Below are positions 52,997 through 62,221 of a stretch of DNA of 64,000 nucleotides, piece after piece. Within the stretch, counting starts at the first letter, position 1. Each line of letters begins with the position of its first letter. Source of the DNA: Kitasatospora atroaurantiaca (GTDB taxonomy: Bacteria > Actinomycetota > Actinomycetes > Streptomycetales > Streptomycetaceae). The notes below the pieces were generated by a model. The model worked only from the letters and a program-made list of their open reading frames with translations, was not told the origin of the DNA and made no database searches. Location: NCBI RefSeq assembly GCF_007828955.1, contig NZ_VIVR01000001.1:5890001-5954000 (forward strand), written 5' to 3'. The translations under genes were made by a program, and so were the position numbers.

Positions 52997-55749
52997 GCTT
53001 CGCGATCCGCGTCAACAACGAGGACTTCGACGCCGAGCCCCGCCCCGGGCAGTGTCTGCGCACCTACCTGCGCGACCGTGGTTGGTTCGGGGTGAAGAAG
53101 GGCTGCGACGCCGGGGACTGCGGTGCCTGCACCGTCCAGGTCGACGGCGAGCCCGTGCACAGCTGTCTCTACCCGGCCGTCCGGGCCGAGGGCCGTTCGG
53201 TCACCACCGTGGAAGGGCTGGCCAAGGACGGTCAACTCCACCCGATGCAACAGAAGTTCCTGGACGCGCAGGGCTTCCAGTGCGGCTTCTGCACCGCCGG
53301 CTTCCTGATGACCACCTCAGCCCTGAACGAGGAGCAACTGACCGATCTGCCCCGGTCGTTGAAGGGCAACCTGTGCCGCTGCACCGGCTACCGGGCGATC
53401 GAGGACGCGATCCGTGGGGTCAAGCACACCGAAGAGCCTTGCGCCGGAAAGGCGGTCGGCCGCAGCCCGGGCGCGCCGGCCGGGCCGCAGGTGGTCACCG
53501 GCACCGCCCGCTACACCTTCGACATCGAGGTCGAAGGGCTGCTGCACATGAAGCTGCTGCGCTCCCCGCACCCGCACGCCCGGATCGTCTCCATCGACAC
53601 CTCGGCCGCTCTGCGCGTGCCCGGCGTGCACCTCGTACTGACCCACCACGACGCCCCCGAGCGGCTGTTCTCCTCGGCCCGGCACGAGCACCCCACCGAG
53701 GACCCGGACGACACCCGGGTAATGGACGACGTGGTCCGCTTCGCCGGGCAGCGGGTGGCGGCGGTGGTCGCCGACAGCGAGGCGGCGGCGGAGGAGGGCT
53801 GCCGCCGGATCGTCGTGGAGTACGAGGTGCTGCCGTTCGTCATCGACCCGGAGCTGGCGATGGTGCCCGGCGCGCCGGTGATCCACCCCAAGGGCCCGGA
53901 GTCTCGGATCGCCCGGCCGGACAACAACGTCTGTGGCGAGGTGCACGGCGAGATCGGCAGCGTCGAGCAGGGCTTCGCCGAGGCGGACCTGGTCTACGAG
54001 GAGACCTTCCAGACCCAGCGCGTGCAGCACGCAAGCCTGGAGACGCACGGTTGCGTCGCCTACTTCGAGGTGAACGAGGATACCGGCGAGGAACGGATCG
54101 TGGTCCGCTCCAGCACCCAGGTCCCGTTCCTCACCCGGCGCGCCCTGTGCGCGCTGTACGACCTGCCGCACGACTATGTCCGGGTGGTCGCGGGCCGGGT
54201 CGGCGGCGGGTTCGGCGGTAAGCAGGAGATGCTCACCGAGGACATCGCCGTCCTCGCGGCGATGAAGCTGCACCGGCCGGTGAAGCTGGAGTTCACCCGG
54301 CCCGAGCAGTTCTACGGCGCCACCACCAGGCACCCGTTCAAGATCACCGTCAAGGCGGGGTCCAAGCGGGACGGCACGCTGACGGCACTTCAGTTCCGGG
54401 TGGTGTCCAACACCGGGGCGTACGGGAACCACGGCCCGGCGGTGATGTTCCACAGTGTGGGCGAGTCGATGGGCGTGTACCGGGTGCCGAACAAGAAGGT
54501 GGACGCGTACTCCGTCTACACCAACTGCGTTCCGGCCGGGGCGTTCCGCGGCTACGGGCTGGGGCAGGTGACCTTCGCCGTGGAGTCGGCGATGGACGAG
54601 ATGGCCCGGCGCCTCGGCATCGATCCGCTGGGGTTCCGGGAGAAGAACATCATCGGTCCCGGCGAGCACATGATCAGCCCGGGTGGTGAGGAGGAGGACC
54701 TGCACATCGCCAGCTACGGCCTCGACCAGTGCCTCCAGGTGGTCCGCAAGGCCCTCGCGGAGGACCGCAGCGCCGAGGACGCGCCGGAGGGCTGGCTGGT
54801 CGGGCAGGGCTTCGCCATGTCGATGATCGCCACCGGCCCGCCCGGCGGCCACTTCGCCGACGCCACGGTGAAGTTGCTGGAGGACGGCACGTACGACATC
54901 GCGGTCGGCACCGCCGAGTTCGGCAACGGCACCACCACCGTGCACAAGCAGATCACCGCGGGCGCTCTGGGCACCACGGTGGACCGCATCGCCATCCGGC
55001 AGTCCGACACCGACGTCGTCAAGCACGACACCGGCGCCTTCGGCTCGGCGGGCACGGTGGTGGCGGGCAAGGCCGTGATGAAGGCCGCCAACGCGCTCGC
55101 CGAGAAGATCCTGTCCTTCGCCGCGGAGTACGCCAGGACACCCAGGAGCCTGCTCCGGCTGACGGAGGACTCGGTGGAGTGCGACGGACGGCTGATGTCG
55201 CTCAAGGAACTCTTCGAGGCCGCTCGCGCAAAGGGGGTCGAGCTCGAGGGCGTCGGCCACTGGGGCGGCTCTCCCCGCTCGGTGGCCTTCAACTCCCAGT
55301 GGTTCCGCCTCGCCGTCGACCCCGACACCGGGGAGATCAGGATTCTGCGCAGCGTCCACGGGGCCGACGCGGGCAAGGTCATGAACCCCGTGCAGTGCCG
55401 CGGCCAGGTCGAGGGCGGCGTCGCCCAGGCACTCGGCGCCACCCTCTTCGAACAGGTCCTCATCGACGACGCCGGCCAGGTCACCACCGCAGCGTTCCGC
55501 CGCTACCGCCTGCCGGCCTATGCCGACGTGCCGCGCACCGAGGTCCACTTCATGGAGACCTCCGACGCCATCGGACCACTCGGAGCCAAGTCCATGAGCG
55601 AGAGCCCCTTCAACCCCGTCGCACCCGCCTTCGCCAACGCCCTCCGCGACGCCACCGGCATCCGCTTCACCGAGGCCCCGTTCCTCCGGGACAAGGTCTG
55701 GCGGGCCATCGCCGAGCACCGCATCGGGGCTCCTGCGGCACGCATGTGA
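52993..55749 (+). CDS. Molybdenum hydroxylase: fused 2Fe-2S and molybdopterin subunits
   Basis: 918 residues. Residues 1-150 hold two 2Fe-2S clusters: CDAGDCGACTVQ with C in VHSCLYP, and CGFCTAGF with NLCRCTGYRAIEDA. The rest is the molybdopterin-binding part of xanthine dehydrogenase/aldehyde oxidase type: GRVGGGFGGKQ, AFRGYGLGQ, GTAEFGNGTTTV and GAKSMSESPFNPV with the conserved catalytic Glu. The iron-sulfur and molybdenum subunits are joined in one chain while FAD is separate. It oxidises a purine, aldehyde or N-heterocycle; substrate unknown. No XdhC-type maturation gene is near. Confidence 0.92.
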   Translation: MSFAIRVNNEDFDAEPRPGQCLRTYLRDRGWFGVKKGCDAGDCGACTVQVDGEPVHSCLYPAVRAEGRSVTTVEGLAKDGQLHPMQQKFLDAQGFQCGFCTAGFLMTTSALNEEQLTDLPRSLKGNLCRCTGYRAIEDAIRGVKHTEEPCAGKAVGRSPGAPAGPQVVTGTARYTFDIEVEGLLHMKLLRSPHPHARIVSIDTSAALRVPGVHLVLTHHDAPERLFSSARHEHPTEDPDDTRVMDDVVRFAGQRVAAVVADSEAAAEEGCRRIVVEYEVLPFVIDPELAMVPGAPVIHPKGPESRIARPDNNVCGEVHGEIGSVEQGFAEADLVYEETFQTQRVQHASLETHGCVAYFEVNEDTGEERIVVRSSTQVPFLTRRALCALYDLPHDYVRVVAGRVGGGFGGKQEMLTEDIAVLAAMKLHRPVKLEFTRPEQFYGATTRHPFKITVKAGSKRDGTLTALQFRVVSNTGAYGNHGPAVMFHSVGESMGVYRVPNKKVDAYSVYTNCVPAGAFRGYGLGQVTFAVESAMDEMARRLGIDPLGFREKNIIGPGEHMISPGGEEEDLHIASYGLDQCLQVVRKALAEDRSAEDAPEGWLVGQGFAMSMIATGPPGGHFADATVKLLEDGTYDIAVGTAEFGNGTTTVHKQITAGALGTTVDRIAIRQSDTDVVKHDTGAFGSAGTVVAGKAVMKAANALAEKILSFAAEYARTPRSLLRLTEDSVECDGRLMSLKELFEAARAKGVELEGVGHWGGSPRSVAFNSQWFRLAVDPDTGEIRILRSVHGADAGKVMNPVQCRGQVEGGVAQALGATLFEQVLIDDAGQVTTAAFRRYRLPAYADVPRTEVHFMETSDAIGPLGAKSMSESPFNPVAPAFANALRDATGIRFTEAPFLRDKVWRAIAEHRIGAPAARM

Positions 55750-56092
55750 GAGGCCTTCTGTCGCGTGAACCGACGTATCCGCGAGACTCTCGGGCGGCCG
55801 TGCGCGGGCGTGTTGGGACCGCCCACTGTGTCCGCGCACGGCGTCTGAGGCAGCGGGATACCGGATCCGCGGACGGGCACGGCACCGGGCACGGCCCGCC
55901 CGCGGATCACTCCGTCCCACCTCGGTCACCCGAAAGGGCCCGGAGTGGCAGCGCTCGGCGCCTTGAACGTCGTGTCGGCATGGTCGAAATCGGTTCATCT
56001 CGTGGGCGGAGCGGCTTTCGAACAACCGCCGTGCCACGTCCGACTCCTGGACGGCCGTCGGGGGGATCGGCGGCGGACGCGGCGACGACAAC

Positions 56093-56494
56093 ATGACCTA
56101 CGCGTACGCGATCTGCAGCGGGGACAACATCGACGTCAGCGGCGTCACAACGAAGGTCCACTTCCGCGAGGTGAGCGGCCCGAGCACGGCGTCCACGGGT
56201 GGGACCGTGACGGTCGGATGCCCCAGCCCCAGCAGGGACGGGAAGCTGGTCAGCGGGGGTGCGGCCATCAGCGGCGGCAATGTGACGACGACCGATTTCA
56301 CGAAGACGGTCTCCGGCGGCCCCCACCTCAACGGGAGCTTCCCCAGCGACTCCGCCGGCAACCCGGTTGCTGACGGGACCGCCAGGCCGGCGTACTGGAC
56401 GGCCGCAACGCACACCGGCGGAACGCCCTCGCCGAACAGCTACTCCGATGTCTGGGCACTGTGCCTCAACGTTCACCACGAGCCCGGAGAGTGA
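56093..56494 (+). CDS. Putative secreted protein fragment of a Streptomyces-type family
   Basis: 133 residues from ATG 56093. It has GGTVTVGCPSP, KLVSGGAAISGGNVTTTDF and WALCLNV, the pattern of small exported Streptomyces proteins with two conserved Cys and repeated glycine-rich strands. No signal peptide precedes it; in-frame sequence upstream (TSDSWTAVGGIGGG) suggests the N-terminal part is missing or shifted. Function unknown. From 55750 to 56090 nothing else is clear. Confidence 0.5.
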   Translation: MTYAYAICSGDNIDVSGVTTKVHFREVSGPSTASTGGTVTVGCPSPSRDGKLVSGGAAISGGNVTTTDFTKTVSGGPHLNGSFPSDSAGNPVADGTARPAYWTAATHTGGTPSPNSYSDVWALCLNVHHEPGE

Positions 56495-56540
56495 TGGTTC
56501 CGATCATGCGGTGACGGCCGTGAGGACGGCGCGCCGACCC

Positions 56541-57842
56541 TCAGTCGACGCCCGGCAGCGCGCCGTCCCCTGCCAGCGGCTTGAGGTCGGTCAGCCAGCG
56601 CGCGTCGGGATCGTACGCCGCGAAGAACGGTCGGCCGACCAACTCCGGGTCGCGCGCCTGGACGTAGTGCAGGACGAACGCGCGCTGGCCGTTGACCTCG
56701 GTCACCCCGTCCACCTGGACCTTGCCGGGGGTGGCCGACATGATCGGCCCGCGCACTGTCCGGGCCAGGCCGGAGACCTGCGCGTACGCCTCGCGGAAGA
56801 TCTCGTACGCGCGTGCCAGTGGCACCGCGAAGTAGTCCTGGGGTCCGGTGTCCCGTTCGACGAACATGTAGTACGGGACGGCACCGAGGGCGACCAGCTT
56901 CCGCCAGAGGTCGGCCCAGTCCTCCGCCCGGTCGTTGACACCCCGGATCAGCGGCGCCTGGCAGCGCACGACCGCTCCGGTCTCCCGTACGCGCCGCAGC
57001 GCGCGTTCCGCTGCCCCGGTACCCAGCTCCCGCGGATGCGAGTAGTGGCCCATCAGTGCGAGGTTGCGTCCGCTGCGCACCACGCGCTCGAACAGGCGCA
57101 GCAGGTCGTCGCTGTCCGGGTCGGTGAGCACCCGGTGCGGCCAGTAGGACAGTGCCTTGGTGCCGATCCGCACCGATTCCAGGTGCGGTACGTCGAGCAG
57201 TGGCTCGACGTACCGGGCCAACACCGTGCTGCTCATGATCAGCGGATCCCCACCGGTGATGAGCACGCTGGTGACCTCGGGATGCGCCAACACGTACTCG
57301 CGCAGCGCCGTTGCGTCCCCGCTGGCCATCCGGAGGTCCGGCTCGCCGACGAACTGCGGCCACCGGAAGCAGTAGGTGCAGTATGCGTGGCAGGTCTGCC
57401 CCTGACGCGGGAAGAACAGCACGGTCTCCGGGTACTTGTGCTGCATGCCCTCGATGGGCAGGCCGTCCATCAGGGGCGTGTTGAAAACCCGTTGCCCGCC
57501 GGGGTGGGGGTTCAGCCGCATCCGGACCTCACGCGCCTCCTCGAGCAGGCGCGCGGGCGGGGCGCCCTGCGCCAGCAGCGCGGCGATCCGGTCGACATCG
57601 GCCTTCGGCAGCATGTCGGGCTGCGGAAAGACCAGCCGGTAGATCGGGTCGTCAGGTGCCCTGTCCCAGTCGATCAGTTCATCGACGACGTAGGAGTTGG
57701 TCCGGAAGGGCAGGACCTCGGCGACCGCCCGTGCCCGCAGGCGGTCGTGCCTGTCGAGGCCGGCGCGCGACAGCAGCGCATCGAGGTGGGGCAGGGTGAG
57801 GGCGCGGAAGACCGGCCGTCGATCACCGTTCTCCGCTGTCAC
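56541..57842 (-). CDS. KamA-family radical SAM protein
   Basis: 433 residues. The radical SAM cluster CHAYCTYCFRW (CxxxCxxC) is followed by LITGGDPLIMSSTVL and APLIRGVNDRAEDW, typical of the lysine 2,3-aminomutase/KamA group. The C-terminal end lacks an obvious PLP-lysine region that I can point to, so activity could differ. The GTG start at 57842 directly follows the stop of the upstream gene (TGAGTG), so translation is coupled to the PLD-like protein. Confidence 0.85.
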   Translation of the reverse strand: MTAENGDRRPVFRALTLPHLDALLSRAGLDRHDRLRARAVAEVLPFRTNSYVVDELIDWDRAPDDPIYRLVFPQPDMLPKADVDRIAALLAQGAPPARLLEEAREVRMRLNPHPGGQRVFNTPLMDGLPIEGMQHKYPETVLFFPRQGQTCHAYCTYCFRWPQFVGEPDLRMASGDATALREYVLAHPEVTSVLITGGDPLIMSSTVLARYVEPLLDVPHLESVRIGTKALSYWPHRVLTDPDSDDLLRLFERVVRSGRNLALMGHYSHPRELGTGAAERALRRVRETGAVVRCQAPLIRGVNDRAEDWADLWRKLVALGAVPYYMFVERDTGPQDYFAVPLARAYEIFREAYAQVSGLARTVRGPIMSATPGKVQVDGVTEVNGQRAFVLHYVQARDPELVGRPFFAAYDPDARWLTDLKPLAGDGALPGVD

Positions 57843-58787
57843 TCACTGTCCTCTGCCCTCACCGACCTCCGCGCCGCCACGGGGCAGCGGCAGGTCGCTT
57901 GACGCCGTGTCAATGATGCCATGGCGTAAAGGCCTGAGACGGACGAACGCGTTGGCGTCGGTGCCGTACTTCTCCGAGTATGCCGTCGAGATCCGCTGGA
58001 GCAGGCGTTCCTCGGCAGCGCCGATCATCTCCAGTTCGAACACCTGGTCCGCTCGGCCGTCCAGTCGGACCCGCAGAGGGCGGTCGCGCCGTCTGGCGAG
58101 CTCCACCACCACCCGCTGGTCGCAGACGTACATGCTGCCGTCGTACCGGACGTACTCCAACCGCATGGGCGCCCCGGCGTTCTCTCCGCTCTCCTCCTCG
58201 AGGAGTTGCACGTGCGTCGTCAGCAGCTCGTTGATGGAGCGTCCGCTGCTCCACAGCTCCGCGAAGCGTTCGGAGACGAAGGAACCCAGCGGTGTGGTGA
58301 TGCGCACCTCCAGCTGCTGTCCCTCGCCGGAGAGGCGGTCCACGGGGAAGAAACTCACCATCATGCGTTCGCCACAGCGGTACAGCTGGATGGACGGCGC
58401 CGCCGCATAGACACGGACCTCCAGCTGCTGCCTGCGCTCGCGCGGCAGTTGCGCCTCCAGGCGCCTCAGGTCGCGCAGGTTCCGCATGATCTCGCGGCGC
58501 ACGTCGGCGCTGAGTTCGTGGGAGCGCTGCTGAGCCGCCAGTGAGTCCGGATCGAGCAGCATGATGCGGAGGGTGGCCCCGCGGCCGATCGCGCTCCGGG
58601 CCGCGTCGGCAAAGCGCTCGGCGGTGTGCCCGGAGAACAGGTAGGAGAAGGTGTCGAGCACGCACACGATGTCGCCGGCCTGAGCCACCTTCTCGCAGAA
58701 GGAGGGGTAGTCCAGGCGGAGGTGTTCGCGGACCCGGTCCTCTTCCAGCCTGGCCAGGATCGGCTGGATGACCAGCAGGGTGACCAT
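57843..58787 (-). CDS. PLD-like/DUF5919-type protein
   Basis: About 314 residues from ATG 58787. A segment LDYPSFCEKVAQAGDIVCVL and RGATLRIMLLDPDSLAAQQR resembles the PLD-like fold of DUF5919 proteins, where an enzyme-like domain sits behind a sensor or HTH part; the catalytic HKD motif is not visible. VVVELARRRDRPLRVRL lies near the C-terminus. The frame is open to 59786 but the extra part overlaps the FhuF-like gene and is not protein-like. The start region has no strong ribosome site, and a 36-bp repeat lies 20 bp upstream, so the gene may be truncated. Confidence 0.55.
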   Translation of the reverse strand: MVTLLVIQPILARLEEDRVREHLRLDYPSFCEKVAQAGDIVCVLDTFSYLFSGHTAERFADAARSAIGRGATLRIMLLDPDSLAAQQRSHELSADVRREIMRNLRDLRRLEAQLPRERRQQLEVRVYAAAPSIQLYRCGERMMVSFFPVDRLSGEGQQLEVRITTPLGSFVSERFAELWSSGRSINELLTTHVQLLEEESGENAGAPMRLEYVRYDGSMYVCDQRVVVELARRRDRPLRVRLDGRADQVFELEMIGAAEERLLQRISTAYSEKYGTDANAFVRLRPLRHGIIDTASSDLPLPRGGAEVGEGRGQ

Positions 58788-58806
58788 CGTGGTGAGGAGT
58801 TCCGAC

Positions 58807-58842
58807 GGGCGTCGCGTAGCCGCGCAGGTCTCCGGTGGGGTT
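58807..58842. repeat. 36-bp exact repeat, copy 2
   Basis: Identical to 33693-33728 inside the propeller gene. Here it lies in the 80-bp gap between the FhuF-like stop (58868) and the PLD-like start (58787). Read on the minus strand, the peptide GDLRGYATP is encoded in the same way, but no longer gene continues. Confidence 0.8.
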
Positions 58843-58867
58843 TCGCCCGGGCGGAGAGCGCGACCGG

Positions 58868-59611
58868 TCAACGGCGGGCGCGGGGCGGGTGGTCGAAGAC
58901 GCAGTCGCCGCAGACACCTCCGCCGGGCACGCGGTAGTACAGGCAGCAGGAGTTCCGTCGGAACCGGAGCGGGCCGGCGGAGGTGAAGGCCCCGGTCCCG
59001 AAGAGCGGCGGACGGTCGAGCAGGGCGCGGGCGAGTGATGCGGCAGCCTGGGCCGCCCCGGTGCGCCGGAGTTCCGGATCCGCGCTCAGGACTCGCACCG
59101 TGCCGGCGAGGGCCGAGGCGGCGTTGCCGTCCAGGAGGCGCGGTGCGACCGGGGCGACGGTGCGTACGGCGGTGGCGAGCGGGCCGAGGTTGGAGGTGAC
59201 GACCGTGTGGTGGAGACGGTCCAGGAGCGGTGCGTCGGAGTGGGCGACGGCGGGGTGGGGCAGCCACAGGTCCAGTGGTCCGCCGACGGGGAGAAGGAAG
59301 TGGGCCCGGTCGGGATCCAGGTCGGGCACGGTCGCGCCGAGTGCGGAGGTGGCGAGCGCCACCGACCACAGCCGGGCGGCGAGGCCGAGGTGGACGACCG
59401 AGGCCGCGACCCGCGCCTCCGGCGTGTTCAACTGCCCGGCGGCGGAGGCGATCTTCTGCGCGAGCGGCGCGTCCGGGCCGGTCGCGTACAGCTCGCGGAG
59501 CGGCCGGAAGCCGACCGGCGGCGGCGCGTCCTGGGCGCTGGTGCGGACGGAGAAGTACGGCCCGATCCGGCCGACCCGCTCGAGCAGCTGATGGGGCTTG
59601 ACGGGGTGCAC
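58868..59611 (-). CDS. FhuF-like 2Fe-2S protein (ferric-siderophore reductase type)
   Basis: About 247 residues from GTG 59611. The C-terminus has NSCCLYYRVPGGGVCGDC, the Cys-Cys-x10-Cys-x2-Cys motif that binds the 2Fe-2S cluster in FhuF-type ferric-siderophore reductases. The N-terminal two-thirds (RIGPYFSVRT, ARVAASVVHLGLAARLWSVA) match the same family. Start uncertain; ATG 59704 is an in-frame alternative with poor protein character. No siderophore gene is adjacent. Confidence 0.75.
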   Translation of the reverse strand: MHPVKPHQLLERVGRIGPYFSVRTSAQDAPPPVGFRPLRELYATGPDAPLAQKIASAAGQLNTPEARVAASVVHLGLAARLWSVALATSALGATVPDLDPDRAHFLLPVGGPLDLWLPHPAVAHSDAPLLDRLHHTVVTSNLGPLATAVRTVAPVAPRLLDGNAASALAGTVRVLSADPELRRTGAAQAAASLARALLDRPPLFGTGAFTSAGPLRFRRNSCCLYYRVPGGGVCGDCVFDHPPRARR

Positions 59612-59788
59612 CCCGGAAGCATGCCAGGTCAGGGCTGACGCCGCCCGGTCGGGCGGCACGAACGCCGGTGAGGGGCGTTCGCCTGCCGTACAGCGGGCAG
59701 TCATGAGTCGTCCGCCGGGCGATGTCCCGAAAGCGCTGTCCTTGGGGGAACCGCCCGCCACCCCGCGACATGTGGAGGTCACCCACCG

Positions 59789-61849
59789 ATGGCAGAACTC
59801 AACCGCCGCCGCTTCCTGCAACTGGCCGGCGCGACAGCCGCGTTCTCCGCGCTGTCGCAGAGCATCGCGCGAGCCGCGTCGATCGCCCCCCAGGGCAGCA
59901 CCGGCACGATCCAGGACGTCGAGCACATTGTCGTGCTGATGCAGGAGAACCGTTCCTTCGACCACTACTTCGGGTCGATGAAGGGTGTACGAGGCTTCGG
60001 CGACCCGCGTCCCGTGACGCTGCCGAGCGGCAAGTCGGTGTGGCACCAGACGGACAGCGGCAGGAAGGAAGTGCTGCCGTTCCGTCCCCAGGTCAGCGAC
60101 CTGGGCCTGCAGTTCCTCCAGGACCTCAACCATGACTGGGCCGGCGGCCACAAGGCATTCAACAACGGTAAGTACGACCAGTGGATCCCCGCCAAGACGG
60201 CCACCACGATGGCGTACCTGACCCGCGACGACATCCCGTTCCACTACGCGCTCGCCGACGCCTTCACCATCTGCGACGCCTACCACTGCTCGTTCATCGG
60301 CTCCACCGACCCGAACCGCTACTACATGTGGACCGGGTACACCGGCAACGGCGGCACAGGCGGCGGCCCGGTCCTCGGTAACCAGGAGGCAGGCTACAGC
60401 TGGACGACGTACCCCGAGCGGCTCGAGAAGGCCGGGATCTCCTGGAAGATGTACCAGGACATCGGCGACGGGCTCGACGCGGCCGGTTCATGGGGGTGGA
60501 TCAGCGACGCGTACCGGGGTAACTACGGCGACAACTCGCTCCTGTACTTCAACAGTTACCGCAACGCCAACCCCGGCGACCCGCTGTACGAGAAGGCGCG
60601 TACCGGCACCGACGCCAAGAACGGTGACGGGCTCTTCGACGTCCTCAAGCGTGACGTCCAGGCCGGCACGCTGCCGCAGATATCCTGGATAGCAGCGCCC
60701 GAGGCCTTCACGGAGCACCCCAACTGGCCGGCGAACTACGGTGCCTGGTACGTCTCGCAGGTGCTGGACGCGCTGACCGCCAACCCCGACGTGTGGGCGA
60801 AGACGGCGCTGTTCATCACGTACGACGAGAACGACGGGTTCTTCGACCACATCGTGCCGCCGTTCGTGCCGTCCTCCGCCTCGCAGGGCCTGTCGACCGT
60901 GTCGACGACGGCCGACTACTTCACCGGCAACTCCGGCTACCAGGCCGGTCCCTACGGCCTCGGCCAGCGGGTGCCGATGCTGGTCGTCTCGCCGTGGAGC
61001 ACCGGCGGCTACACCTGCTCCGAGACCTTCGACCACACCTCGATCATCCGGTTCATGGAGCGCCGCTTCGGCGTGCAGGAGCCCAACATCTCGCCCTGGC
61101 GGCGCGCCATCTGCGGTGACCTGACCTCGGCCTTCGACTTCACCACGTCGAACTCGACGCCGGCGGCGCTGCCTTCGACGGCCGCCTACCTGCCGCCGGA
61201 CCACAACCGGCACCCGGACTATGTGCCGACCGTGCCCGCCACCGGCACCATGCCCCAGCAGGAGCCGGGTGCCAAGCCGACCCGCCCGCTGAAGTACGCG
61301 CCGCTGGTGGACGGCGCGGCCGACACCAGCGCGGGCAGGTTCAGCCTCACCTTCAGCGGAGGGCCGTCGGCCGGCGCCCAGTTCCTGGTGACCTCGGCCA
61401 ACCGCACGGACGGCCCATGGACGTACACCGCCGAGGCGGGCAGGACGATCACGGACGGCTGGAACACGAAGTACTCGAAGGGCGTCACGGACCTGTCCGT
61501 CTTCGGCCCGAACGGGTTCCTGCGCCGCTTCCGCAATCCCGGGAAGACCGCGGGGCCCGAGGTCACCGCGCACCACAACGCGGCCACCGGCAACCTCGAC
61601 CTGACGTTCACCAACGCGGCCACCGCCGACGCCCTCCTCACCGTCACCAACGCCTACGGCGGCACCCCGCGGACCCTCACGGTCCGCAAGGGCGCGACGG
61701 TCACGTACTCGGTCGACCTGAGCGCCTGTCGCAACTGGTACGACGTGACGGTCACCTCCAGCACCTCGGCCGACTTCGTCCGCCGCCTCGCAGGCCACGT
61801 CGAGACCGGCGCCCCGGGCGTCTCCGACCCGGGCATCCTCACCTACTGA
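59789..61849 (+). CDS. Phosphocholine-specific phospholipase C, TAT-exported
   Basis: 686 residues. NRRRFLQLAGATAAFSALSQ is a twin-arginine signal. The catalytic domain has HIVVLMQENRSFDHYFGSM near the N-terminus, DAYHCSFIGSTDPNRYYMW, FITYDENDGFFDHI and FDHTSIIRFMERRFG, the metal-binding motifs of the PLC/acid phosphatase family. Two C-terminal beta domains (about 500-680, FSLTFSGGPSAG and LDLTFTNAATADALL) are DUF756-like. Ribosome site GGAGGT before ATG 59789. Cleaves phospholipids outside the cell. Divergent from the FhuF-like gene. Confidence 0.92.
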   Translation: MAELNRRRFLQLAGATAAFSALSQSIARAASIAPQGSTGTIQDVEHIVVLMQENRSFDHYFGSMKGVRGFGDPRPVTLPSGKSVWHQTDSGRKEVLPFRPQVSDLGLQFLQDLNHDWAGGHKAFNNGKYDQWIPAKTATTMAYLTRDDIPFHYALADAFTICDAYHCSFIGSTDPNRYYMWTGYTGNGGTGGGPVLGNQEAGYSWTTYPERLEKAGISWKMYQDIGDGLDAAGSWGWISDAYRGNYGDNSLLYFNSYRNANPGDPLYEKARTGTDAKNGDGLFDVLKRDVQAGTLPQISWIAAPEAFTEHPNWPANYGAWYVSQVLDALTANPDVWAKTALFITYDENDGFFDHIVPPFVPSSASQGLSTVSTTADYFTGNSGYQAGPYGLGQRVPMLVVSPWSTGGYTCSETFDHTSIIRFMERRFGVQEPNISPWRRAICGDLTSAFDFTTSNSTPAALPSTAAYLPPDHNRHPDYVPTVPATGTMPQQEPGAKPTRPLKYAPLVDGAADTSAGRFSLTFSGGPSAGAQFLVTSANRTDGPWTYTAEAGRTITDGWNTKYSKGVTDLSVFGPNGFLRRFRNPGKTAGPEVTAHHNAATGNLDLTFTNAATADALLTVTNAYGGTPRTLTVRKGATVTYSVDLSACRNWYDVTVTSSTSADFVRRLAGHVETGAPGVSDPGILTY

Positions 61850-62221
61850 CCCCTCGGCCACCCGTCTCCCGCGCCGTCCCGAGCACCCTGAGGTGCCCGG
61901 GGCGGCGCGTCGGCGTGCAGGCACGGCGGCTGCGGCGGGCCCCTCCCGCGCGCCATCCGGACATCGGTACGCCGCTCGGCCGGCCGCGACTTTCCAGCAG
62001 CGCACAGGGCTCGTTGGGTTAGCTGAGCCTTAAGAGTTCCTTAGGTAATGAGTCTGCGGAACATAATCCCAGCTCAGCACCGCTTTTCCTGCTTCCGGTC
62101 GTCATTGCCGGGCTGCCGGTGTTTCCGTATGCTCGCGCTCACCGTTGGTCTGAGAGCGCTCTCTGGCGCTGCCTCTCAGACGCGCCCCGCCCGAAGTCCC
62201 CCACGAAACAAGGTGCATGCC
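61850..62221. other. Intergenic region upstream of GH16 gene
   Basis: No gene is seen. AT-richer sequence around 62010-62050 (TTAAGAGTTCCTTAGGTAAT) probably holds the GH16 promoter. The GH16 ATG is at 62222. Confidence 0.4.

Noticed and set aside
62010..62050. Iron box-like sequence before the GH16 gene
   Set aside because: GGGTTAGCTGAGCC only partly matches the iron-regulator palindrome and the downstream gene is not iron-related.
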